Shown one piece after another: positions 5,886 to 13,775 of a stretch of DNA of 18,167 nucleotides. Location: contig JASHXK010000511.1 in NCBI GenBank assembly GCA_030043575.1, positions 1-18,167 on the forward strand, given 5' to 3'. How positions within the stretch are numbered: the stretch's first letter is position 1; each line of letters begins with the position of its first letter. Position numbers and translations under genes: made by a program. The notes below the pieces were generated by a model, which ran no database searches, had not been told where the DNA came from, and saw only the letters and a program-made list of their open reading frames with translations. This stretch comes from Terriglobales bacterium (GTDB taxonomy: Bacteria > Acidobacteriota > Terriglobia > Terriglobales > Acidobacteriaceae).

Positions 5886-7634
5886 ATGTCTTATTCGTGC
5901 CTTGGCGGGAGAAAACAGGTCCGCATCGGAGCCCGATCCGGGTTCGCTGGAAAACTGCCTTTGTTCCTCGCCTTGCTGGCATGGGCTCCGTTCCTCAGCG
6001 CGCAAGTTCCAGGGAAGACCCCGGCACCAAACCGCCCGCTGAACATCATCCTGGTCATACGTGACCAAACGCGGTACGACCTGCCGGTCGCAGCGGGTTA
6101 CAACATGCCGGCCCTGGATCGTCTGGCGCAGCAGGGAGTGGTCTTCCGCAACCACTATGTAGCGTCGGCAATGTGTACGCCCTCCCGGGCCGCGCTGTTT
6201 AGCGGGCAGCCACCACAGGTCAACGGGGTCTTCGACCAAATGGAGGCAGGCTACGTGCCGAATCTCCCCAAGGACCGGCCCAACATGGGTTCCTTGATGA
6301 GGAAGTTGGGTTACCAGACGGCATTTTTCGGCAAATGGGAGATGCAGTCGGAGTTGATCCCTCCCAAGCCGACCGTCAACTACAGCGAGGCCCTGCAGCC
6401 CTACGGTTTCGACATCTACCAGCCAGACGGCGACAAAACCGGTGCGCCCGACCAGGGCTACAAGACCGATGTCTACACCGCGTCCGAAAGCGTTCGCTGG
6501 CTGCGGGGCAATGTGCCCAAGCTGCGCCAGTCCGGGCAACCGTTTTTCATGATCGTGAGCTTCGTGAACCCGCACGACATCATGTATGCGGACGCCAATG
6601 TGCCGGGAACCGTCCAGGCACAGAAGGCCGACCTGAACGGCGTGCTCACCGCTCCGCCGAAGAATTCGATGTACACCATGCGCTGGAACAGCGCCCTCTC
6701 GCCCACTCTGCAGGAATCGCTGTCAGCGGCAGGAATGCCGCGGGCGCTGAGTGAATATAACACGGGCTGGTCCGGGGTTCTCGGCTACATTCCGGTCGAC
6801 CGCCCCGACATGTGGCAGGTGTTCAACGACTACTACCTGAATATGATTCGCGACACCGATGCCAGCCTGCAATTGCTTGAGGATGGTCTGGACGAGCTGA
6901 ATCTCTGGCAGGACACGGTGGTGATCTTCACCGCAGACCACGGTGAGATGGATGGCGACCATGGCGGCTTGCGGGGCAAGGGGCCGTTCTGCTATGAAGG
7001 CAATTCCCATGTGCCGTTGATCATCGACCACCCCAGCTATCCTCGCGGCCAGTCTACTTTTGCGCTCACCAGTCATCTGGACCTGTTGCCGAGCCTGCCC
7101 GGGCTGGCAGGAGTGCCCGAAACGCAACGCCGCGAGGCGGTGAAGGGCTTGCCCGGCCACGATTTTTCCACTGTCCTGGCCGACGCCGAGAACGCTTCCC
7201 CCCAAGCCGTGCGCCCCGGAGTTCTGTTCAACTACGTCAGCCCCATGACCATCGATTCAGGTTATCTGCTGGCGGCGATGAACCAACTGATGCAGGACAA
7301 ACCGGCGCCCTCGTTGACCGAACTCCAGCCCAACCTCAGCAAGCGCGGATTCTTGAGCTTCGCTTTCGACGGACAGTACAAGTTCGCGCGCTACTACGCC
7401 CCCGACGACTTCAATACGCCGCTATCGCTCGAGCAGATTCTCCAGAACAACGATGTCCAGCTCTTTGACCTTAAGAACGATCCACTCGAGACACACAATC
7501 TCGCGCTCGATCCACAAAAGAACAAGGAATTGATCCTGCGCATGAATGCTCTGCTGAATGAACTCATCACCAAGGAAGTGGGCAAGAACGATGGAAGTTT
7601 TCTGCCCGCTGCCATCCGCCCCAAGCAACAATGA
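5886..7634 (+). CDS. Secreted type I sulfatase (formylglycine-dependent)
   Basis: The protein has 582 residues from ATG 5886; an upstream TTG at 5844 would add 14 residues but lacks a ribosome site. A signal peptide (GKLPLFLALLAWAPFLSA, about 22-39) directs export. The catalytic core shows the N-terminal metal site NIILVIRDQTRYD (D60), the sulfatase signature CTPSRAALFSG with the Cys at 97 that is converted to formylglycine, GKWEM (K150), NPHD (228-231), and the metal pair FTADHGEMDGDHG (D351/H352) with the substrate lysine in GKGPF. DQ at the metal site places it with the arylsulfatase/choline-sulfatase/phosphonate-hydrolase side of the family; the substrate cannot be read from sequence. The next gene encodes the enzyme that makes the formylglycine, which supports an active Cys-type sulfatase. 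Confidence 0.92.
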   Translation: MSYSCLGGRKQVRIGARSGFAGKLPLFLALLAWAPFLSAQVPGKTPAPNRPLNIILVIRDQTRYDLPVAAGYNMPALDRLAQQGVVFRNHYVASAMCTPSRAALFSGQPPQVNGVFDQMEAGYVPNLPKDRPNMGSLMRKLGYQTAFFGKWEMQSELIPPKPTVNYSEALQPYGFDIYQPDGDKTGAPDQGYKTDVYTASESVRWLRGNVPKLRQSGQPFFMIVSFVNPHDIMYADANVPGTVQAQKADLNGVLTAPPKNSMYTMRWNSALSPTLQESLSAAGMPRALSEYNTGWSGVLGYIPVDRPDMWQVFNDYYLNMIRDTDASLQLLEDGLDELNLWQDTVVIFTADHGEMDGDHGGLRGKGPFCYEGNSHVPLIIDHPSYPRGQSTFALTSHLDLLPSLPGLAGVPETQRREAVKGLPGHDFSTVLADAENASPQAVRPGVLFNYVSPMTIDSGYLLAAMNQLMQDKPAPSLTELQPNLSKRGFLSFAFDGQYKFARYYAPDDFNTPLSLEQILQNNDVQLFDLKNDPLETHNLALDPQKNKELILRMNALLNELITKEVGKNDGSFLPAAIRPKQQ

Positions 7635-8013
7635 GCGAGGCAAGCGGTGAGGGAATACCGGCCCGCAATGTCAACCGAAGTTGTGAACGACAAAGGACGT
7701 GGCTGTCAGCTCGGGCCTATGGCCCGCGAAATCGTATGAAAATCGGTCGGAGCCGAGCAATAATCCACGATGGCCCGGGCGGCGAGATTGATTCAACAGT
7801 GGAGAAGTCAAAGCCGTGTGGCTGTCTAATCCGGAGCGTGCGTCTGCGATACCGATTCCACGACCAAAGGCGAAACGCAATAGATTTACGTCTCGGAAGA
7901 CGAAGCTGGCGCCTTCGGCCGGAATGGGGAAATCTGCAGTGCAACGCGTCCCGCTCGCAGGTCAGGATGCCGCTCTGAAAGGAAACAGAAGCTTGCGATG
8001 CAGGAAAAATCCA
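7635..8013 (+). other. Spacer between sulfatase and FGE genes
   Basis: No separate gene is supported. The FGE frame stays open back to a GTG at 7816, and GGAG at 7801-7804 lies 11 nt before it, so a longer FGE with a basic, proline-containing N-terminus is possible. An ATG overlapping the sulfatase stop (ATGA at 7631) opens a 115-codon Arg-rich frame in a different phase that looks non-coding. Confidence 0.4.
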
Positions 8014-9213
8014 GTGACGACGGCAAGTCAGCAAGCCGCCGAGGGCACTGGCAAGCGGCGGTGGCTGGTGGCCTTCGCGCTTGCGCTGGTAACGTGCGCC
8101 GGCTTCGCCATCTATCAGTACGGTAGAACGGGCGCGAATCGGCTAACAACTGCAGCCTCGTCAAGCGCGGGCATGAAGGCGAGCCAGAACTACGCGGCGG
8201 GCGCAAGAGAAGGCGCCGCAATGCAGGTGAGTTTCGGTCCAACCCTGCCCAACAAGAAAACGCCACCGGTAAGCAGCCCGCCGGGGATGGTGTGGATCCC
8301 GGGCGGGGAGTTTTCGATGGGTGCGCAAAATCCGCCAGACATGGATGACGTAGGTATGAAGGCGACGCGGGATTCGCGCCCAATTCATCGCGTCTACGTC
8401 GACGCATTCTTCATGGACAAGACGGATGTCACGAATGCGGAGTTTGAGAAATTCGTGAAGGCGACGGGCTATGTGACCGTCGCGGAGCGCAAGCCGCGGG
8501 CTGAAGACTATCCGGGCGCTCCTCCGGAGAATCTCGTTGCAGGATCGGTCGTCTTCGCTCCTCCTGATCACCCGGTAGCGCTGGATGATCATCTGCTGTG
8601 GTGGACGTATGTTCCGGGGGCGAACTGGCGGCATCCGCTGGGTCCCAAGAGCAGTATTGCCGGCAAGGGAAGCTATCCAGTCGTTCACATCGCCTACGAG
8701 GATGCTCAAGCCTATGCCAAATGGGCGGGCAAGCGATTGCCCACGGAGGCGGAGTGGGAATTTGCGGCCCGCGGCGGACTGGCGGGTAAGCCGTTCGTGT
8801 GGGGAGATGATTTTCGTCCGCAAGGAAAGTGGATGGCAAACACGCACCAAGGTCACTTTCCTGATACGGATAGCGGCGAAGATGGCTATCGCGGCATTGC
8901 ACCGGTGGCGCAGTTTCCCGCCAATGGGTATGGACTGTACGACATGGCAGGCAACGTCTGGCAATGGACGAGCGATTGGTACCGCCCGGATTACTATCAG
9001 CAACTGCAGGCAGGCGGGCTTGCCCGCAATCCTCAGGGACCCGATTCTGCATACGATCCCAGTGAGCCCGGCCACGCCAAGAAGGTGCAGCGCGGCGGGT
9101 CATTTCTTTGTACGGACCAGTATTGCTCGCGATACATCGTCGGCACCCGTGGTAAAGGGGACGTTGATACCGGCACCAATCATCTCGGGTTTCGTTGTGT
9201 TATGACCCGGTAG
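8014..9213 (+). CDS. Formylglycine-generating enzyme (SUMF1/FGE family), membrane-anchored
   Basis: This enzyme oxidises the Cys of a CxPxR sulfatase motif to C-alpha-formylglycine. GTG 8014 is chosen because AGGA at 8002-8005 lies 8 nt upstream and the protein then begins shortly before its anchor; a GTG at 7816 would add 66 residues. In the 399-residue form, a transmembrane or uncleaved signal segment (about 17-34, WLVAFALALVTCAGFAIY) is followed by a linker. The FGE-sulfatase domain runs from PPGMVWIPGGEFSMG (about 88) through DKTDVTNAEFEKFV, RLPTEAEWEFAARGG and GLYDMAGNVWQW to the C-terminus. Both active-site cysteines of true FGE are present in RGGSFLCTDQYC (C366 and C371); many SUMF1-like proteins lack them, so this should be a genuine maturase. 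Its sulfatase substrate is the gene just upstream, which points to maturation at or beyond the inner membrane. Confidence 0.92.
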   Translation: MTTASQQAAEGTGKRRWLVAFALALVTCAGFAIYQYGRTGANRLTTAASSSAGMKASQNYAAGAREGAAMQVSFGPTLPNKKTPPVSSPPGMVWIPGGEFSMGAQNPPDMDDVGMKATRDSRPIHRVYVDAFFMDKTDVTNAEFEKFVKATGYVTVAERKPRAEDYPGAPPENLVAGSVVFAPPDHPVALDDHLLWWTYVPGANWRHPLGPKSSIAGKGSYPVVHIAYEDAQAYAKWAGKRLPTEAEWEFAARGGLAGKPFVWGDDFRPQGKWMANTHQGHFPDTDSGEDGYRGIAPVAQFPANGYGLYDMAGNVWQWTSDWYRPDYYQQLQAGGLARNPQGPDSAYDPSEPGHAKKVQRGGSFLCTDQYCSRYIVGTRGKGDVDTGTNHLGFRCVMTR

Positions 9214-9432
9214 CAATGGGCGGCTAGACAGAGTAGCCTCAAATCTCGTGAAGTTGCCGTATTGGCCCGCATACTGTTTGAGAATTGAGCTGAGCGTTTC
9301 GAATTTCTTAATTTCCCAGCCAGAGTCGGCCTGTTATCACCAACAATCCCGTCATCGGCCGCCAAGGGTGCAACTGATGTGGTTGCTCCCCGCCGATTGA
9401 GAAAGCGGCGCGAACACCTACACAACCTCCGC

Positions 9433-9687
9433 TCAGTTGTCGGCGTCCTGAGCCGCATTCCCCAGTGTGCTCATGACCTGATCCAAGCTAAAACTGGCTG
9501 GTTTCTGACGAGGGGGGAACTGCTTAAAGCTGCTCAGCCACTGGCCGACACAGGTTTGCGCAGGAACAGGCAAATAGATACGATCAATCCGCCAACGCGA
9601 ATAGTCGATGCCTTCGTGCTCGGCCCTCTCAAAGGGGTTGGCGTGGAGGTCCATCAGCTTGGGGACCTTCAACTTGCCTTCCCCACG
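9433..9687 (-). pseudogene. C-terminal stump of an arylsulfatase
   Basis: The minus strand encodes KVPKLMDLHANPFERAEHEG, then DYSRWRIDRIYLPVPAQTCV and, a few residues later, FPPRQKPASFSLDQVM, ending at the stop at 9433. This is the characteristic C-terminal end of arylsulfatases, where '(L/N)LR.DPFERA', 'VPAQ..VG..L.SFK.FPPRQKP.SF.LD.V' is typical. Nothing of the catalytic domain is found further upstream on this strand; the homology begins at about 9680 and a plus-strand gene starts at 9711. The fragment belongs to a different sulfatase subgroup from the intact gene at 5886-7634, whose C-terminus is unrelated. Confidence 0.75.
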
Positions 9688-9710
9688 CTGCAGACGGCAG
9701 GAGGCGAACC

Positions 9711-11064
9711 GTGCACACCAAGGCACACTCTGAGAGTTCCATCATCGGTATGAATTGGAATCCGGCGAATGCAGTGCTGGCTATCGCGCCCAGGCTGCTA
9801 TTCCTCACTTTCGTGTTTCTGTTTCTGACCCTGACCGCGCAGTCGGCGCGGCCGCAGACGTTCACTGTGATCCACACCTTCACTGGACCGGACGGCTCCT
9901 ACCCCCAAACCGGCTTGACCATGGATGCTGCCGGGAACCTGTACGGAACGACGATCGGGGGCGGCGCCACGAATAACGGAACTGTATTCGAACTCAACAA
10001 TCAAGGTTCCGGTTGGATGCTGAACACTTTGTATAGCTTCAGCTGGCCTGGTAGTGGCGGTTCGGATCCACAAGGCAGGGTAGCGATTGCCCAAGACGGA
10101 TCCTTTGTACGGCACGGCGCAATATGGGGGTATCGGACAATGCTTCGAGGATTACGGTTGCGGCGTCGTCTTCCATTTAGAGGTGTCGTTGCCCGAGGAG
10201 TCCTGGACTGAAACGGTGGTGCATTCCTTTAGCGGAAGAAGCGACGGTGGCAATCCGCAAGGCGACCTCACCTTCGACGCAGCAGGCAACATCTATGGCA
10301 TCGCGGGGGGCGGCGGCTCGCCCGGTGGCGATTGCATTTGGCGTTCTTCTTACTCTTGTGGCACGGCTTACAAGCTGACGTCCTCCAGCAACGGCTGGCT
10401 CATCAGTGTTCTTCATTATTTTCAGATGGAAATTGCCGGCTACTGGGGTACTGACGGATCCTCCCCGCGCGGTGGTCTGGTCTTGGATAATACGGGCAAC
10501 GCTTACGGCACTACCTTGCAGGGTGGGCGCCACGGGGCCGGCACGCTTTACCAGCTGTCACCTCACGGATCCCGCTGGACGGAGCAAATCCTAAATAACT
10601 CCAACGGGGTGCCGAGCAACGACGGACTCATCATAGACGCGTCGGGCAACATCTACGGTACGACGTTGTATGGTGGCGACAATGATGCCGGGACGGTTTT
10701 CGAATTGAGCCTCGTCAATGGCGCCTGGACCTACAGCACCATTTTCGCCAGCTTCCCTCCCGATGGCGGCAACTGTACTGATTTAGGCTGCGGCCCGCAA
10801 GGCAGGCTGCTGATGGACGCCGCCGGTAATTTTTATGGCACAACCATCGGCGGAGGAGCCTACGGCTACGGTAATGTCTTCAAGCTCACGCGCTCGAGCG
10901 GCGGGTGGACGTACACGTCACTCCACGACTTCACCGGTCGGGACGATGGCGGCGGCGCATATCCCTTCGGAGGCGTTGTCCGCGATGCAAATGGCAATCT
11001 GTACGGCACCACGGATGAGGGGGGCACCAACGACCAGGGTGTCGTGTTTGAGATAACGCCGTAG
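9711..11064 (+). pseudogene. GloVer (TIGR03803-like) tandem-repeat secreted protein, interrupted by a 1-bp insertion
   Basis: GTG 9711 has AGGAGG (9700-9705) 6 nt upstream; ATG 9750 is an alternative without a good site. A signal peptide (LLFLTFVFLFLTLTAQSA) is followed by seven GloVer units with the pattern G...DAAGN.YGTT..GG....GTVFEL. The second unit breaks at the T-run 10104-10106. Before it the frame reads AIAQDGS, and after it, one base shifted, LYGTAQYGGIG. Removing one T restores a single 450-codon gene that ends exactly at TAG 11062-11064. The unit after the break (YGTAQYGG...GCGVVF) resembles the remnant at 3655-3851. The family is thought to form extracellular beta-propeller-like repeats; no enzymatic role is known. 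The shift could be a true mutation, phase variation in a short T tract, or a base-calling error. Confidence 0.85.
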
Positions 11065-11527
11065 CTGAGGCTTTCTCCTGAAATAACCTTTTGGAGCAGC
11101 TGTCGTTATATCCGCATAGCACTCACAACCCCGATATCTGTTCCGATCACGAGTGACCGCGTGCCGGGAGACTGGCTCATCCTTTCATTTTGCCGTATGA
11201 CGGCCATACCGTGCCCTTGAAGAACTCCGCTCGGTCGTGGTCGCAAGAACGGAATGCCGACCACACTTCCAAGTGACTTGGCCTGCGGCTCCACGCGGGC
11301 CCATCTGCGACAGAAGTTTTTCCGATAAGGACCGTGGTTTATACGCACTGCCCATAGGCCGCATTGTGTGTCTCATTCACGGTTCGTCTTTTTGGTATTC
11401 ACACCAAAGGGGCATTGCTGCTGTTGCGGCTTTGCTGTGACATAAGTCGTATCCATTCGGGGTGCGAGCCTGTTTCCATAACATCTCTGCCTTCCTGCAA
11501 CAGGCTTGCGTGAATTGGAGTGATCTT
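11065..11527 (+). other. Gene-free stretch upstream of the nitrate operon
   Basis: No gene is supported on either strand. It should hold the promoter of the nitrate operon, but no convincing -35/-10 or -24/-12 pair stands out. A 6-bp inverted repeat TTTGGT/ACCAAA occupies 11391-11408, and a larger hairpin lies at 11464-11509. Confidence 0.5.
11464..11509 (+). promoter_or_regulatory. Leader hairpin ahead of the nitrate transporter gene
   Basis: GCGAGCCTGTT (11464-11474) pairs with AACAGGCTTGC (11499-11509) over 11 positions with one G-U pair, around a 24-nt loop. It ends 8 nt before the ribosome site GGAG (11517-11520) of the gene at 11528. Its position in the likely 5' leader suggests post-transcriptional or attenuation-type control, or a dyad for a DNA-binding regulator; there is no T-run. 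No direct evidence beyond the pairing. Confidence 0.4.
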
Positions 11528-12700
11528 ATGCAAGAATCTTCGTCCTCGAAGCTACAGCTTTGCTTGGGAACGGGCGCATTCGCCTTGTGCTTCGCTGTGT
11601 TCGGAACCATGTCGGCGATGATGCCGATGTTGAGCCGACAAATGCACCTGACCTCGGTGCAGAAGAGCGCGGCAGTCGCGCTGCCCGTACTGCTTGGCAG
11701 CTTAGGCCGCGTTCCCCTCGGAATGCTGACCGACCGTTTCGGCGGACGGGTTGTGTTCAGCGTGGTGATGGCGCTTTCGGTGATCCCGGCGTTTTTGATG
11801 GGCACTGTCGCCGATTACTCTCACTTGCTGACTTACGGCTTCTTTATCGGGATCGCCCTCGCCAGCTTCTCTGTGGGCGTTGGGTTTGTGAGCGGCTGGT
11901 TCTCGGCTGAACGGCAGGGTTTCGCGCTGGGCGTTTACGGCGCGGGGAACATCGGCCAATCGCTGGCGGCTTTCGGCTCTCCCTTCATCGCGGCGGCCGC
12001 GGGAATGCGCTGGGGATTCTGGATCTTCGGCGTGCTGCTTACGATCTGGTTGCTGATTTTTGTCGCCATGGCGCGCAACGCTCCGCGCAGAGGAGCGGTA
12101 AAATCGTTCGCTGCGATCATTCGCCCGCTGAGCGATGGACGCAGCTGGATCCTGAGCCTGTACTACTTCCTGACTTTTGGCGGCTTTGTTGCGATGGGCG
12201 TGTACCTTCCGATCTTCCTCACCGAGATGTTCAAGCTCACTCCGCAGAATGCAGGCCTGCGGACAGCAGGATTTATCGTTCTCGCAACGGCCATGCGGCC
12301 GGTTGGCGGTACGCTCGCCGATGAAGTCGGTGGCGGCACCATCCTGAAGTGGGTGTTCCCGTTCGTGGCCGTCATGGCGATCTTCCTGGCTTGTCCCATG
12401 ATGGTGACGTTCACCATTGGCGCCCTCGGGATGGCGGCAGCGATCGGACTGGGCAATGGCGCGGTGTTCAAGCTCGTTCCTGAATACTTTCCAAATTCCG
12501 TCGGCAGCGTGACTGGACTGGTTGGAGCAGCCGGAGGACTCGGAGGATTCTTTCCGCCGCTGTTGTTGGGCTTCGTGAAGCAGCAAACCGGGAGCTTCAC
12601 CATCGGATTCGTGTTGCTGGGAGTATTTGCTCTAGCTTGTTTTGCTGTTGTGGCTCGTGCCCGGTTTAGCAATCCTCCTGCGATTGTTCAGTGTGCCTAA
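11528..12700 (+). CDS. narK: NarK/NasA-type nitrate/nitrite transporter (MFS)
   Basis: This is a major-facilitator protein of 390 residues, expected to have 12 membrane helices, that moves nitrate and/or nitrite across the inner membrane. The start at ATG 11528 has GGAG 7 nt upstream and follows a leader hairpin. Family marks are visible: the helix-2 arginine in GSLGRVPLGMLTDRFGGR (R61), the second substrate arginine in TAMRPVGG (R257), and the two glycine-rich nitrate signatures SFSVGVGFVSGWF (113-125) and GLGNGAVFKLVPEYF followed by GLVGAAGGLGGF (307-341). It is the first gene of a six-gene run: the next start codon is 1 nt after its stop. Pairing with a molybdopterin reductase that has no export signal fits import of nitrate for reduction in the cytoplasm. 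Direction and choice between nitrate and nitrite cannot be read from sequence. Confidence 0.9.
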   Translation: MQESSSSKLQLCLGTGAFALCFAVFGTMSAMMPMLSRQMHLTSVQKSAAVALPVLLGSLGRVPLGMLTDRFGGRVVFSVVMALSVIPAFLMGTVADYSHLLTYGFFIGIALASFSVGVGFVSGWFSAERQGFALGVYGAGNIGQSLAAFGSPFIAAAAGMRWGFWIFGVLLTIWLLIFVAMARNAPRRGAVKSFAAIIRPLSDGRSWILSLYYFLTFGGFVAMGVYLPIFLTEMFKLTPQNAGLRTAGFIVLATAMRPVGGTLADEVGGGTILKWVFPFVAVMAIFLACPMMVTFTIGALGMAAAIGLGNGAVFKLVPEYFPNSVGSVTGLVGAAGGLGGFFPPLLLGFVKQQTGSFTIGFVLLGVFALACFAVVARARFSNPPAIVQCA

Positions 12701-12701
12701 T

Positions 12702-13775
12702 ATGAGAGCGCCCGCTATTCCTGCTCGAGGTTCTGACACCGTCCATGCAATGGCCTGGGGTTTGATCGCGGCCTTCGCCGTTGTTGCCGCCATTCTGTTC
12801 GGCAGCCGCGGACTGCGCGACTTCGATCCGGCACTCGTGTCCTACGCCGGTGCCACTGTCTTTGCGGCCTTCGGACTCGGATATCGCTACGCGATGTGGC
12901 TGCGCCGGCCACCCACGAGGGTTTACTGGTTTCGCGGATGGGAGATCTTTTTCAACCCAAAGCGGCTGCCGTCGAACATCGCGCATCTGACGCGAATCTT
13001 CTGGAACAACTTCTTTCTCCAACGATTCATTGAGCGCCGCTCACGAATGCGTTGGACAGCTCATTGGTTTCTGGCGTGGGGCTGCATTCTTGCGGCAGCT
13101 GTAACTTTCCCGCTGTCGTTCGGATGGGTGCGATTTGAAACCGCGCGCGACAGCCTGAATGTCTATCGCGCTTTCATGTTCGGCATTCCCGTAGGCAGCT
13201 TCCATCTGGGAACACCAATTGCCGAATTGACCTTCAACATTCTCGACATATCGGCCGTGATGGTCTTGATCGGCGTCTTCTTCGCCATGTGGCGGCGCGG
13301 CCGCGATCATGGCGCGATGACCGTGCAACAGTTCTCGACCGATCTTCTGCCGCTCATTCTCCTGTTCGCGATTTCGATCACCGGACTGTTCCTCACTGCC
13401 TCTACGCATCTGATGAACGGTCTGCATTATGGTTTTCTCTCGCAGATCCACGCCGTTACGGTCATCCTGACGCTGCTTTATCTTCCGTTCGGAAAGTTCT
13501 TCCATATCTTCCAACGCCCGGCACAGCTGGGAATTGATTTCTACAAGCAGGCCGGCGCAGAGGGCCCGCAGGCACCTTGCATCCGCTGCGGTGAGGCGTA
13601 TACCTCGCGTCTGCACGTTGACGATCTCAAAGCAGTACAGCGAGCCCTGGGAATTCACTATCAGATGGCCGACGGTAGCCATTACCAGGATGTTTGTCCG
13701 CGCTGCCGTCGCAAGAACCTGGCCCTTACGCAGGATGGCTTGTGGAAGGCGATGAGCGAGAGAGGCATCAACTGA
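12702..13775 (+). CDS. Multi-helix membrane subunit with possible heme ligands and a C-terminal four-Cys domain
   Basis: The protein has 357 residues from ATG 12702, 1 nt after the transporter stop; there is no clear ribosome site, so translation is probably coupled. About six membrane helices are seen (roughly 17-34, 45-67, 117-142, 179-197, 214-236, 247-270). Histidines in or near helices, H121, H236, H242, H250 and H268, could bind heme b as in NarI/DsrM-type cytochrome subunits, but I cannot assign ligands. The C-terminal soluble tail has CIRC (293-296) and CPRC (332-335), a four-Cys arrangement suited to zinc or an iron-sulfur centre. The stop abuts the reductase start (TGAATG). The likely role is a quinol-oxidising membrane anchor feeding electrons to the molybdenum subunit. 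It is not a plain NarI, which is shorter and lacks such a tail, so naming stays descriptive. Confidence 0.7.
   Translation: MRAPAIPARGSDTVHAMAWGLIAAFAVVAAILFGSRGLRDFDPALVSYAGATVFAAFGLGYRYAMWLRRPPTRVYWFRGWEIFFNPKRLPSNIAHLTRIFWNNFFLQRFIERRSRMRWTAHWFLAWGCILAAAVTFPLSFGWVRFETARDSLNVYRAFMFGIPVGSFHLGTPIAELTFNILDISAVMVLIGVFFAMWRRGRDHGAMTVQQFSTDLLPLILLFAISITGLFLTASTHLMNGLHYGFLSQIHAVTVILTLLYLPFGKFFHIFQRPAQLGIDFYKQAGAEGPQAPCIRCGEAYTSRLHVDDLKAVQRALGIHYQMADGSHYQDVCPRCRRKNLALTQDGLWKAMSERGIN

Noticed and set aside
7631..7978. 115-codon frame whose ATG overlaps the sulfatase stop
   Set aside because: The overlap is attractive, but the product is Arg-rich and low in structure, with no family resemblance, and it lies in a different phase from the downstream FGE.
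9379..9753. Plus-strand 124-codon frame
   Set aside because: The antisense strand of the same bases encodes a recognisable arylsulfatase C-terminus, so this frame is its shadow.
11702..12586. Long minus-strand frame opposite the transporter gene
   Set aside because: His/Arg/Glu-rich shadow of a GC-rich membrane protein gene; no motif and no ribosome site.
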